From positions 2,480,001-2,544,000 of the forward strand of contig NZ_CP080598.1 of the NCBI RefSeq assembly GCF_019598945.1: DNA of 64,000 nt. The letters are read 5' to 3'. Source of the stretch: Sphaerospermopsis torques-reginae ITEP-024. GTDB lineage: Bacteria > Cyanobacteriota > Cyanobacteriia > Cyanobacteriales > Nostocaceae. Positions within the stretch are counted from its first letter, which is position 1. Every line of letters begins with the position of its first letter. Of the stretch, positions 19,582 through 28,095 are shown in pieces. The position numbers and the translations under genes are program-made. A model generated the notes under the pieces. The model was not told the origin of the DNA. It worked only from the letters and a program-made list of their open reading frames with translations, and made no database searches.

Positions 19582-21162
19582 TTAAAGTGTTACTGTATAA
19601 GCATCCCGAATCCCAGATACTTGTTTAATTTCCTCCAAGATGCCATCTGGTAATGGATCATCAATACTCAAAGCCATTACCGCATCACCACGGACAATTT
19701 TCCGTCCTACCTGCATACTGGCAATGTTAACGTTAAAACTTCCCAGTAAAGAACCGAGTTTACCGATAATTCCTGGCATATCCCGGTGTAAGGTGAACAG
19801 CATATATTTGCTAGGTGGCACATTAATGGGGAAACCATCCACATCAGTTAAGTGAATTTCCTTATCACCTAACAAAGCACCTGTAACAGAATGAGTACCC
19901 AAAGTACCAGTAGCTTCCAAATGTAGCGAACCTGCATAGTCTCTTGCTGAAGCATCCCTGGTTTCAATTACCCGAATACCTCTTTCTTTAGCTTCTATGC
20001 TGGCATTGACATAATTTACTCGTTCCCGCAATGCCTGGTAAAGTAGACCTTTGAGCGCCGCTACTACTAAAGGCTGACTCTTATTAGTAGCCAGATCCCC
20101 TTGTAGTTTAACATTCAGTGTTTCCACCCTGCCACCTGCCAGTTGTCCAACCAAGTTACCCAAGGTTTCCGCCAACTGCATATAAGGTTTGAGTTCTTCC
20201 AGGATATCGGGTCCGAGTCCAGGAATATTTACCGCAGAACGGGCTGGTAGTCCTAACAACACATCGCGGATTTGTTCTGCCACGTCTATGGCTACGTTTA
20301 CTTGGGCTTCGGCGGTAGATGCACCTAAATGGGGTGTGAGAATTATATCTTTACCCAGCGATCGCAACTCAGATTCTCCCAAAGGTTCAGAGTCGAATAC
20401 ATCTAAAGCTGCACCTGCAATTTTACCTTCTTTAATCGCCGCTGCCAATGCTGCCTCATCAATAATTCCCCCCCTAGCACAGTTAATAATTCTGGTGGTG
20501 GGTTTCATCTTCGCCAAAGTTTTAGCATTGATTAAATTGGCAGTTTCTGGAGTTTTGGGAATGTGTAAAGTGATATAGTCTGCTTGTTGGAATAATAAAT
20601 CTAAATCTACCAACTGACAACCAATTTGTTCTGCCCGTTCTGTAGAAATAAAGGGATCATAAGCTAATAACTTCATCCCCATTGCTTTAGCTACATGAGC
20701 AACATGAGAACCAATTTTCCCTAACCCCACAATACCCAGGGTTTTCTTATAGACTTCCGCACCAACAAAAGTTTTTCTGTCCCATTCTCCCCTTTTTACA
20801 GAAGCATTAGCATCGGGGATATGACGAGATAAAGATAACATCATTGCTAATGCGTGTTCTGCTGCGGCAATGGTATTTCCTTCTGGGGAATTAACAACTA
20901 CAATACCTTTGCGAGTAGCAGCAGGAACATCCACATTATCCACACCCACACCAGCACGGCCAATAATTTTTAATTGAGTACTGGCTTCAATAATTTCTTG
21001 AGTGACGCGAGTACCTGAACGAATCATCAGCGCGTCATACTCACCAATAATTTCTATCAGTTCTGCTGGTTTTAAATTTGTTTTGACATCAACCGTAGCA
21101 ACTTGGGAAAGAATGTCAATACCAGCTTGGTCAATGGGATCAGAAACAAGAACCTTAGACAT
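19582..21162 (-). CDS. serA: D-3-phosphoglycerate dehydrogenase
   Basis: The 526-residue enzyme oxidises 3-phosphoglycerate to 3-phosphohydroxypyruvate, the first step of serine synthesis. The substrate and NAD domains (residues 1 to about 310) have the nucleotide motif GIVGLGKIGSHVA, the catalytic Arg in NCARGGIIDE, the Glu in LDVFDSEPLGE and the His in TPHLGASTAEAQ. An extra allosteric substrate-binding domain (about 320-450) and a C-terminal ACT domain (HRDMPGIIGKLGSLLGSFNVN onward) make this the long form, in which serine can bind the ACT domain. The last base of the stop codon lies 7 bases from an STRR-type end. Confidence 0.95.
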   Translation of the reverse strand: MSKVLVSDPIDQAGIDILSQVATVDVKTNLKPAELIEIIGEYDALMIRSGTRVTQEIIEASTQLKIIGRAGVGVDNVDVPAATRKGIVVVNSPEGNTIAAAEHALAMMLSLSRHIPDANASVKRGEWDRKTFVGAEVYKKTLGIVGLGKIGSHVAHVAKAMGMKLLAYDPFISTERAEQIGCQLVDLDLLFQQADYITLHIPKTPETANLINAKTLAKMKPTTRIINCARGGIIDEAALAAAIKEGKIAGAALDVFDSEPLGESELRSLGKDIILTPHLGASTAEAQVNVAIDVAEQIRDVLLGLPARSAVNIPGLGPDILEELKPYMQLAETLGNLVGQLAGGRVETLNVKLQGDLATNKSQPLVVAALKGLLYQALRERVNYVNASIEAKERGIRVIETRDASARDYAGSLHLEATGTLGTHSVTGALLGDKEIHLTDVDGFPINVPPSKYMLFTLHRDMPGIIGKLGSLLGSFNVNIASMQVGRKIVRGDAVMALSIDDPLPDGILEEIKQVSGIRDAYTVTL

Positions 21163-21506
21163 GATTACTTCATTTACAATTATAGGTTTTCCGCAAGCAT
21201 TTAGCTATTAGCGGTCAGCAGTCAAGTTTTTAACAGTTACGTCCAAAATCATATATTTGATAATCTACTGTTTGATAAAACATTCTGACTCCGGTTGGTG
21301 AGCGAAGTCGAACCACTGACTCCTGACTGCTTACGAATTTGCTGTACAAGATTTTTAAGTTTAGTCCTTATCCGCAACAATTCAGCAAAAATTATGGGTT
21401 TTTATAAAAAACTAGCAGCCTTACGTACTCTATAGTAATGGAATTACTCAGATGTACTTAAATGACAAATTTCATATAATAGTTGTGAGTGTTGGGGAAA
21501 GTAGTG
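21163..21506. other. Divergent intergenic region with a small hairpin
   Basis: The region separates the divergent serA and Uma2 genes, so it must hold both promoters; I cannot fix their boxes. It contains CAGTCAG/TGACTCC-like heptamers and the stem GGTT-GGTGAGCGAAGTCG-AACC (about 21295-21316), a common cyanobacterial small repeat inside the heptamers. Confidence 0.45.
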
Positions 21507-22196
21507 ATGTTAAATTTAAACCTGCCCAGGTACTTACCCTCTGCTGAAGAACTACCCGACTCGGATGAAACGCCTGTGGATAACGAACTGCAAGAATTAA
21601 TACCGGGATTGCTGAAATCGACACTGCTCATACTTTGGGCAGAACGCATGGACTGGTTTTTTGGGGTAGATATGGGGATTTATTATCACCCAGATGAACT
21701 ACCCATAGTGCCAGATGGCTTTTTGAGTTTGGGTGTAGAACGTTGTTATGATGAAGAACTACGCCCTAGTTATGTATTGTGGGATGAAAACGTTGTCCCG
21801 ATTTTGGTGCTGGAAGTAGTTTCCCCAAATTACCGTAAAGAGTATACCATTAAACTGGATGAATATGCCGCCTTGGGTGTGCTTTACTATGTGATTTATT
21901 CTTCCCGTCGTCGTCGCAAACCTCGTTTAGAAGTTCACAAGCTAGTGAAAGGTAGGTATGAATTACTGGAAGGAAACCCCGTTTGGCTACCAAAAATTGA
22001 GTTAGGTATTGGTTGTGAACGCGGAAATTACGGTGGGGTAATCCGGGAATGGCTTTATTGGTATGATCAAGACGGCAAGCGGTATCTTACCCCAGAGGAA
22101 CAGATTAAGGAAGCACAAAAACGCGCTCAATTGGCAGAAGAGCGATCGCAACAACTAGCAGCAAAATTACACTCCTTGGGTGTAGATGTTGAGTAG
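21507..22196 (+). CDS. Uma2-family (DUF820) putative endonuclease
   Basis: From the ATG at 21507 the protein is 229 residues; a GTG six codons earlier is less likely because GGGGAAAG stands just ahead of the ATG. The PD-(D/E)xK-like core is visible: VPDGFLSLGV for the Asp, then VVPILVLEVVSPNYRKEYTIK (acidic strand and Lys) and DEYAALGVLYYVIYS. The C-terminus is a charged helix (EEQIKEAQKRAQLAEERSQQ). The family is greatly expanded in cyanobacteria, often in many copies, and its role is unknown, though a transposon-derived nuclease fold is accepted. Length is normal. Confidence 0.85.
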   Translation: MLNLNLPRYLPSAEELPDSDETPVDNELQELIPGLLKSTLLILWAERMDWFFGVDMGIYYHPDELPIVPDGFLSLGVERCYDEELRPSYVLWDENVVPILVLEVVSPNYRKEYTIKLDEYAALGVLYYVIYSSRRRRKPRLEVHKLVKGRYELLEGNPVWLPKIELGIGCERGNYGGVIREWLYWYDQDGKRYLTPEEQIKEAQKRAQLAEERSQQLAAKLHSLGVDVE

Positions 22197-22276
22197 GTGA
22201 TTGGTGACTGGTGACTGGTGACTGGTGACAGTGAAGAAAGCAGGGGAAGTGGGGCAAGTAGGGGAAGTAGGGGGAG
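22195..22276. repeat. STRR array, unit GGTGACT
   Basis: Five GGTGATT/GGTGACT heptamers overlap the Uma2 stop codon. They are followed by a purine-rich run of GGGGAAGT-type repeats. Confidence 0.85.
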
Positions 22277-22328
22277 CCGGGGAGGTTAATAACTCAATGC
22301 CCAATTCCCAATGCCCAATGCCCAATAA

Positions 22329-23102
22329 CTAATTAGGAAATTGACCACCGCGCACTTCTAGGGCATAACTTTGTACAGCGTTGGTAATTTGTTCTCGTAA
22401 GTTTGTATAAACTTTAGCAAATGGTGGCTGTTTTTCTGAAAGTCCAAGAATGTCAGAAGTCACCAACACCTGCCCATCACAATCAACACCCGCACCGATG
22501 CCGATGGTAGGAATACGTACTTTTTGAGTAATTTCTAATGCTAAATTTGCGGGGATATGTTCTAATACTATCGAGAATACACCAGCTTGTTCAAGAGCGA
22601 TCGCCTCATTTAAAATGCGCTCTCCTGCGGTCTGAGTTTTACCCTGTTGTCGCAAACCGAGTTGATGTACTGATTGCGGTGTTAAACCCACATGACCCAT
22701 GACAGGAATACCAGCTTGTACCAACCGGGCTACAGTTTCAACCATTGCCGGATAGCCACCTTCTAATTTTACCGCCTGTGCGCCAGTTTCTTTCAGTATT
22801 CTGCCAGCAGAGTGCATCGCTTGGGAAACACTTTCTTGATAAGTTAAGAATGGTAAATCTACCACCACCAAAGCCCGTTTTACAGCACGACGCACAGCTT
22901 TAGCATGGTGGATCATTTCTTCTAACGTAACTGGCAGAGTGGTTTCATATCCCAGCATAACTGCCAGAGAATCACCCACCAAGATTAAATCTACACCAGT
23001 TGCATCTAACATTTGGGCGATCGCATAATCCCAAGCAGTCAAAGCGACAATTGCCCGTCCTTGCTGTTTCCATTGTATTAATTGCTGGGTAGTAATTGGC
23101 AT
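22329..23102 (-). CDS. panB: 3-methyl-2-oxobutanoate hydroxymethyltransferase
   Basis: PanB transfers a one-carbon group from methylene-tetrahydrofolate to ketoisovalerate, the first step to pantothenate and coenzyme A. The 257 residues show the family motifs: [39 protein letters not shown] (metal-binding Asp), [19 protein letters not shown] (metal ligand Glu area), [13 protein letters not shown] and [18 protein letters not shown]. It is complete and a little short at the C-terminus. It stands alone; panC is not in the window. Confidence 0.95.
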   Translation of the reverse strand: MPITTQQLIQWKQQGRAIVALTAWDYAIAQMLDATGVDLILVGDSLAVMLGYETTLPVTLEEMIHHAKAVRRAVKRALVVVDLPFLTYQESVSQAMHSAGRILKETGAQAVKLEGGYPAMVETVARLVQAGIPVMGHVGLTPQSVHQLGLRQQGKTQTAGERILNEAIALEQAGVFSIVLEHIPANLALEITQKVRIPTIGIGAGVDCDGQVLVTSDILGLSEKQPPFAKVYTNLREQITNAVQSYALEVRGGQFPN

Positions 23103-23165
23103 AATCAGAAGTTCAGGAGTTCAAGGAGTTCATTCAGGAGGCAGGAGGCAGGGGGCAGGAGGTAG

Positions 23166-23384
23166 CTCACAGGGGTAGGTTTTTAATATTATCTGTTGAG
23201 GCAGGACCTGGAAGACAAGGAGGGAAAGTAGACAAGGAAGATTTTATACAAAAAATGGTCTGTTTAGCCTCAGTTTTTGTTACCAATTGTACATTCTTGT
23301 TACGTATTTCCTCCCTTGTCACCTTGTCTGCCTTGTCCTCCAAGTCTTGCCCTCACGACAATGTAAAATACCTACCCTTGTGAG
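23166..23384. mobile_element. MITE-like element with long imperfect inverted repeat (about 219 bp)
   Basis: The left end CTCACAGGGGTAGGTTTTTA is the near-complement of the right end, which reads CTCACAAGGGTAGGTATTTT on the other strand. The inner parts also pair loosely (TGAGGCAGGACCTGGAAGACAAGG against the CCTTGTCCTCCAAGTCTTGCCCTCA side). No open frame lies inside. The whole could fold into one long hairpin. Upstream is panB's start, downstream an STRR and a gene remnant. Confidence 0.6.
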
Positions 23385-23392
23385 GGTTAACC

Positions 23393-23452
23393 CAGTCCCC
23401 AGTCCCCAGTCACCAGTCACCAGTTCCCAATCACCAATCACCAATCACCACT
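23393..23452. repeat. STRR array (CCCCAGT, CACCAGT, CAATCAC units)
   Basis: Adjacent heptamer blocks change unit stepwise, from CCCCAGT to CACCAGT to CAATCAC. They stand between the MITE-like element and the remnant frame at 23486. Confidence 0.85.
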
Positions 23453-23485
23453 CCCTACTTCACACTCCGCCCAAAACCAAAATGA

Positions 23486-23731
23486 GGCCGTGCTTTTTCC
23501 ATTGTTGATCTCAAAGCGAAAATACGTTTTCCTAAACCAAATATTCCTGAAAAAAGCTATAATATTCAAGATATTATAAAAATCGTTGAATGGATATTGT
23601 CTGATGGAAACTTGCCCACAGATGAGGAAATTCTGAAAGAAACACGGTCTGAATTAGGATTTAAACGTTCAGGCAAAAAAATAGATGATATTATTAGGGA
23701 CGCAATTAAGATAGTAAATAATAAACTGTAA
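23486..23731 (+). pseudogene. C-terminal gene remnant, possibly from a large helicase/restriction-type protein
   Basis: An open frame without a start codon begins right after an in-frame TGA and runs 81 codons to TAA 23729-23731. It reads like protein: PNIPEKSYNIQDIIKIVEWI, then LPTDEEILKETRSELGFKRS and GKKIDDIIRDAIKIVNN. The pattern of a small winged-helix tail (E-x2-LGF-x-R-x-GKKI-x2-I-x2-AI) resembles the C-terminal tail of DUF3320-type superfamily I helicases. That match is from memory and only suggestive. Everything before it is replaced by repeats. Confidence 0.45.
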
Positions 23732-24534
23732 TTTATTGTATATCTTAATTGTTTGTTAAAACATCACAAATATGAACCCCAAGATCATCAAATAACTGAG
23801 TACAGTTAAATGCTTTCAATATAAAAGTTGAATATTATACTCAATAAATACATTGTATCTGTTTGTCAGCAGTGCAGTTTAGATGACTTGTAATACACTG
23901 ATATGTACACAGTTGTAAAGCAATCTTAACAAAAAGTTAAAATTTTCCTTATATAAGAAATTCAAATATAAAAGTTAAAAACTTTCAAAGAATAACTTAT
24001 CCAAATCTTGATATATTGTGAGACAAGTTACAAATTGCGTCGTGTGCAATTTTTTATCCTGCGCTCACCCTTGAGCTAAACCACAGTTAACAAAGTTTCC
24101 TCCATATCTTTTTCTCATGTCAGGGCAAGATATCAGGAAAGGAAAAACGGGAATAAAAGCTACATAGCCTAAAAACCCGCATTGTTCCGATTTTGAGGGG
24201 ATAACTTCCAAGAATGCCTGTAAAGTTCCGAAGTTTCCCTAAAACTAATCAGGTTTAGTAGGGTTAGCATAAGAGATAGAAAATACTTTGTGTGCGGGTA
24301 AAAGAAAATTAAAAGCGTGTCACAGTACGCCTACATATAAAAGAGGATGTCCGGTAAATTACCACCGCCGCCAGCTTTTTGTAGCACTAATAACGCTATA
24401 ACCGCCCACGTCCGTCTTTTTTATATAAGTTTTTCTTATAACTCTCATGAGAAAACAAGAAAGAAAAAGGGCGATAAGAAGTTGCACATAACGTGATTTG
24501 ATAGTAATAAAGAGTGACTTCTTGGAAGGAAAAT
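23732..24534. promoter_or_regulatory. Long upstream region of rbcL (promoter and leader)
   Basis: Eight hundred A+T-rich bases with no gene precede rbcL. In Anabaena-type cyanobacteria the rbcL transcript starts several hundred bases upstream, so a long leader is expected. A TATATAAAAGAGG-like stretch near 24335-24350 could be a -10 region or part of a stem. I do not find a clean GTA-N8-TAC NtcA site. The ribosome binding site GGAAGGA sits at 24524-24530, directly ahead of the ATG at 24535. Confidence 0.5.
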
Positions 24535-25965
24535 ATGTCTTACGCGCAAACTTCGACTCAGAGCAAATCTGGGTATCAAGCTGGGGTTAAAGATTACAGA
24601 CTTACTTATTACACACCTGATTACACACCTAAAGATACAGACCTTTTAGCAGCATTTCGGATGACCCCCCAACCCGGAGTTCCTCCTGAAGAAGCTGGTG
24701 CGGCTGTAGCGGCTGAGTCCTCCACTGGTACTTGGACAACAGTATGGACAGACTTGTTAACCGACCTAGATCGTTACAAAGGTCGTTGTTATGATATCGA
24801 ACCAGTTCCTGGTGAAGATAACCAATATATTGCTTACGTAGCTTATCCTTTAGACTTATTTGAAGAAGGTTCTGTAACCAATATGTTGACCTCTATTGTA
24901 GGTAACGTATTTGGTTTCAAAGCTTTACGTGCATTGCGTTTGGAAGACTTACGCATTCCCGTAGCTTACCTGAAGACATTCCAAGGACCTCCACACGGTA
25001 TTCAAGTTGAGCGCGACAAATTGAACAAGTATGGTCGTCCTTTGTTGGGTTGTACAATTAAGCCCAAATTAGGTCTATCTGCTAAGAACTACGGACGTGC
25101 AGTATACGAATGTTTGCGTGGTGGTTTGGACTTCACCAAAGACGACGAAAACATCAACTCTGCTCCTTTCCAAAGATGGCGCGATCGCTTCTTGTTTGTA
25201 GCAGAAGCTATCAAAAAAGCACAAGCAGAAACCGGCGAAATCAAAGGTCACTACTTAAACGTAACCGCGCCTACCTGCGAAGAAATGTTGAAGCGTGCTG
25301 AGTTCGCTAAAGAGCTCGAAATGCCCATCATCATGCACGACTACCTGACCGCAGGTTTCACCGCTAACACAACCTTGGCTCGTTGGTGTCGTGATAACGG
25401 TCTGTTGTTGCACATCCACCGCGCGATGCACGCTGTAATTGACCGTCAAAAGAACCACGGTATCCACTTCCGTGTATTGGCTAAAACCTTACGTATGTCC
25501 GGTGGTGACCACATCCACACTGGTACTGTTGTGGGTAAATTGGAAGGTGAACGCGGTATCACAATGGGCTTCGTTGACTTGCTACGTGAAAACTATGTTG
25601 AGCAAGACAAGTCTCGCGGTATCTACTTTACCCAAGATTGGGCTTCCATGCCTGGTGTAATGGCAGTTGCTTCCGGTGGTATCCACGTATGGCATATGCC
25701 CGCATTGGTAGAAATCTTTGGTGATGACTCCGTACTACAATTTGGTGGTGGTACATTAGGACACCCCTGGGGTAACGCTCCTGGTGCAACCGCTAACCGC
25801 GTAGCACTAGAAGCTTGTATCCAAGCTCGTAACGAAGGACGCAACTTGGCTCGTGAAGGTAACGACATTATCCGCGAAGCTGCTAAGTGGTCTCCTGAGT
25901 TGGCCGTTGCTTGCGAACTGTGGAAAGAAATCAAGTTCGAGTTTGAAGCAATGGATACCGTCTGA
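24535..25965 (+). CDS. rbcL: Ribulose-1,5-bisphosphate carboxylase/oxygenase, large subunit (form IB)
   Basis: Rubisco large subunit, 476 residues from the ATG at 24535 ([17 protein letters not shown]). It fixes CO2 inside the carboxysome as an L8S8 complex. The carbamylated lysine lies in [11 protein letters not shown], the metal ligands follow it, and loop 6 is [10 protein letters not shown]. The active-site KPKLGLS, HRAMHAV and [10 protein letters not shown] motifs are present, as is the C-terminal FEAMDTV. An upstream in-frame GTG is ignored because GGAAGGA directly precedes the ATG. Codon use is clearly more biased than in the neighbours (for example frequent CGT, GGT and AAC), as expected for one of the cell's most abundant proteins. 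It is followed by rbcX and rbcS. Confidence 0.98.
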   Translation: MSYAQTSTQSKSGYQAGVKDYRLTYYTPDYTPKDTDLLAAFRMTPQPGVPPEEAGAAVAAESSTGTWTTVWTDLLTDLDRYKGRCYDIEPVPGEDNQYIAYVAYPLDLFEEGSVTNMLTSIVGNVFGFKALRALRLEDLRIPVAYLKTFQGPPHGIQVERDKLNKYGRPLLGCTIKPKLGLSAKNYGRAVYECLRGGLDFTKDDENINSAPFQRWRDRFLFVAEAIKKAQAETGEIKGHYLNVTAPTCEEMLKRAEFAKELEMPIIMHDYLTAGFTANTTLARWCRDNGLLLHIHRAMHAVIDRQKNHGIHFRVLAKTLRMSGGDHIHTGTVVGKLEGERGITMGFVDLLRENYVEQDKSRGIYFTQDWASMPGVMAVASGGIHVWHMPALVEIFGDDSVLQFGGGTLGHPWGNAPGATANRVALEACIQARNEGRNLAREGNDIIREAAKWSPELAVACELWKEIKFEFEAMDTV

Positions 25966-25974
25966 TGATTTAGG

Positions 25975-26034
25975 ATTTGCGATTTTGGACTATTAGAGCA
26001 ATTTAAAATCCAAAATCCAAAATCTAAAATCTAT
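25975..26034. repeat. STRR array between rbcL and rbcX (AATCCAA/AATCTAA units)
   Basis: About five heptamers of the TCCAAAA/TCTAAAA kind fill the gap inside the operon. They resemble one arm of the two-armed module. A repeat at this spot is known from other Anabaena-type rbcLXS operons. Confidence 0.8.
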
Positions 26035-26049
26035 GGGGCTGGGTCAAGC

Positions 26050-26457
26050 ATGAATCTCAAGCAAATTGCAAAAGACACAGCCAAAACTCTCCAAAGTTAT
26101 CTGACTTATCAGGCACTTATGACTGTTTTGGCGCAGCTAGGCGAAACTAATCCTCCTCTAGCACATTGGTTGCAAAACTTTTCTGCCAGGAAAATTCAAG
26201 ACGGAGAAGCGTACATAGAGGAACTGTTTTTAGTAAAGTCAGATTTGGCTTTGCGGATAATGACTGTCCGGGAACACATAGCGGAGGAAGTAACCGATTT
26301 CTTACCGGAAATGGTGCGTACTGGCATTCAGGAAGCCAATATGAAACAGCGTCGCCAGCATCTCGAACGCATCACGCAACTAGATTTATCAAGTCCCACC
26401 CCAAAAACAGAACAGCAGAAAATCTCAGATCCTGATTTAGATAATTTATCTGATTAG
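26050..26457 (+). CDS. rbcX: Rubisco assembly chaperone RbcX
   Basis: RbcX is a small helical homodimer that clamps the C-terminal tail of newly folded RbcL and helps build the L8 core. The 135 residues start MNLKQIAKDTAKTLQSYLTY, with QALMTVLAQLGETNPPLAHWL, RKIQDGEAYIEELF and LALRIMTVREHIAEEV all typical. The central groove residues that hold the RbcL peptide are in the first helices. The tail after residue 115 is polar and variable. It is placed between rbcL (84 bases) and rbcS (59 bases), the usual order in filamentous cyanobacteria. Confidence 0.95.
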   Translation: MNLKQIAKDTAKTLQSYLTYQALMTVLAQLGETNPPLAHWLQNFSARKIQDGEAYIEELFLVKSDLALRIMTVREHIAEEVTDFLPEMVRTGIQEANMKQRRQHLERITQLDLSSPTPKTEQQKISDPDLDNLSD

Positions 26458-26516
26458 GATAGGCGTAAGTGCCAAAAACCAAATAGTAAAAAATAGCCAC
26501 TTAACTAACAACAGCT

Positions 26517-26846
26517 ATGCAAACTTTACCAAAAGAGCGTCGTTACGAAACCCTTTCCTATCTTCCTCCTCTGTCTGACGCGCAAATTGAAAAGCAAGTT
26601 CAGTACATTTTAAGTCAAGGTTATATCCCAGCAGTTGAGTTTAACGAAACTTCTGAACCTACCGAACTTTTCTGGACAATGTGGAAGTTACCTTTGTTTG
26701 GTGCTAAAACCACCCGTGAAGTATTGAGCGAAGTTCAAGCTTGTCGCGGTCTATATAGCAACTGTTACATCCGTGTTGTAGGTTTTGACAACATCAAACA
26801 GTGCCAAGTTTTAAGCTTCATTGTTCACAAACCCAGCAGATACTAA
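26517..26846 (+). CDS. rbcS: Ribulose-1,5-bisphosphate carboxylase/oxygenase, small subunit
   Basis: The 109-residue small subunit caps the Rubisco core on both faces. The start [20 protein letters not shown], the [19 protein letters not shown] helix, the TMWKLPLFG strand and the C-terminal [19 protein letters not shown] are all as expected for the cyanobacterial form. It is the last gene of rbcLXS: a strong hairpin with a T-tract follows 45 bases after the stop. Confidence 0.97.
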   Translation: MQTLPKERRYETLSYLPPLSDAQIEKQVQYILSQGYIPAVEFNETSEPTELFWTMWKLPLFGAKTTREVLSEVQACRGLYSNCYIRVVGFDNIKQCQVLSFIVHKPSRY

Positions 26847-26891
26847 AATCTGATTCGGTTTAATGTTTCAATAATTTATACATACCCTGGG

Positions 26892-26922
26892 GAGAGGTAG
26901 AGTTTTCTATCTCTCTTTTTTT
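26892..26922 (+). terminator. Rho-independent terminator of rbcLXS
   Basis: The stem GAGAGGTAGA (26892-26901) pairs with TCTATCTCTC (26906-26915) with one G-T wobble, over a four-base loop. It is followed by seven T (26916-26922). Confidence 0.88.
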
Positions 26923-27590
26923 GTATCGCTCACACAGTTGTGAACACAGATGCAATGATCAGTTGTATTAAAAGTTCCTGTTGACTTTTACCAACTTTAA
27001 TGGTAAATTGTCAATTAATTTTGGGTAAGTAAAGTACACACCCAAAATTTTTGAATAATTGATTTTTTAGAAATTAATCAAGACTAAAAATTTACTATTT
27101 TAGTCAGTGGCAATGATCACATCATGCGAATTTGCTTGCTAAGTACAAATTTTTCTGCTAAATTTTATTGAGAGATTTATTGTATATTTGTATATACAGC
27201 AGTTTTCGGTATTCTGAGGTGCAGATGTTAATGATAAAACCCTTGTGGAACAGGCATCCTGCCTGTTAACCTTGTACCTCATTTACCTCGAAACTGCTGT
27301 ATTTATGTAAATTTTCTGAAAAAACTTAAAAACTCAACGGGTTCTCAAACCTTTTCTGCATCTAGATTTGCCAATATTAACAAAACTTCATAAAGTTTTG
27401 TAGTTCAATTTATAAAGAAAATATGTGGAAAATTAGATGAGAGCAAATATCAACTATATAAACATTCATAAGGGAGTGAACGGTTGTCAGATAGGAATAT
27501 CTCAAAATTTGACGTAATTTAAGATTCTGATTATTAAGAATAATAGAGATTACGTCAGTATCTTGTTCTTTTCAAAAAGGACGAAATTAT
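26923..27590. other. Intergenic region holding a MITE
   Basis: About 670 A+T-rich bases without an open frame of note. The only structure I can support is the 108-bp element at 27195-27302. The last part must carry the promoter of the gene at 27591, whose ribosome binding site AAAAAGGACG is clear. Confidence 0.5.
27195..27302. mobile_element. MITE-like element with TACAGCAGTTT ends (108 bp)
   Basis: The left end TACAGCAGTTTTCGG and the right end CGAAACTGCTGTA are inverted repeats; GAGGT/ACCTC pairs extend them inward. An inner hairpin (ACAGGCATCCTGCCTGT) sits near the middle. TA is present at both borders, fitting the TA target duplication of IS630/Tc1-type elements. It carries no open frame. 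Confidence 0.65.
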
Positions 27591-27965
27591 ATGACTAAAT
27601 CACATCTTTCCCCAGATGATTTGCCTACCTATAAAACTACGCAAATCAGCGAATTATTAATGAGTCAACTGGAAGAAGTTACTAAAAAACGCTTTTTCCT
27701 AGCGTGTGAAAATACTGTACGCATTGTCTTATCTAGTTGTCATTGGTATTTTAAAGTTAATGGTGGTATTTTAATGTTAATTATGGTTTGTCATGATATC
27801 GAAAGCTACCAAAATATCATGATTAATGTTCCCTATTTAGCAGATAAGTTAAAGCGTTTTGCTAATAAAGCCAAAATTAGTATTAGTTCACCAGTCAATA
27901 ATGGTATTCCTTGGGTAATAAGTGTAGATCAACCTTGGCCTGGAGAGGATCTCAATAATTCTTAA
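27591..27965 (+). CDS. Conserved-looking small protein, function unknown
   Basis: I do not recognise this 124-residue protein. The start is well supported: ATG with AAAAAGGACG about nine bases ahead. The sequence is mixed alpha/beta in look, with no signal peptide; the hydrophobic stretch GGILMLIMVCH is too short to be a clear membrane span. Notable segments are KKRFFLACENTVRIVLSSCH, a Cys-His-rich middle (Cys residues near 43, 54 and 68) and ISISSPVNNGIPWVIS near the end. It stands alone, with its own promoter region, 745 bases after rbcS, and converges with the ABC-F gene. Codon use is like its neighbours. It is probably a real lineage-specific gene. Confidence 0.6.
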   Translation: MTKSHLSPDDLPTYKTTQISELLMSQLEEVTKKRFFLACENTVRIVLSSCHWYFKVNGGILMLIMVCHDIESYQNIMINVPYLADKLKRFANKAKISISSPVNNGIPWVISVDQPWPGEDLNNS

Positions 27966-28078
27966 ATAGGTGACTGGGGACTGGGTATACAATTTTGGAT
28001 TTTGGATTTTGGATTTTGGATTGTATTTCATGAATCCAATCTAAAATCTAAAATCTAAAATCTAAAATCTAAAATTCT
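27966..28078. repeat. Two-armed STRR module, copy B, with leading GGTGACT heptamers
   Basis: The module proper is 27988-28078: TACAA, four TTTTGGA heptamers, the spacer ATTGTATTTCATGAATCCAA, then five TCTAAAA heptamers. The arms are near-complementary, so it could fold into a long stem between two converging genes. It is almost identical to copy C (57701-57784). Confidence 0.85.
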
Positions 28079-28095
28079 GCTGACTCCTGACTCCT

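Noticed and set aside
24514-24534. Upstream GTG start for rbcL
   Set aside because: GGAAGGA lies between it and the ATG at 24535, and MSYAQ is the usual start.
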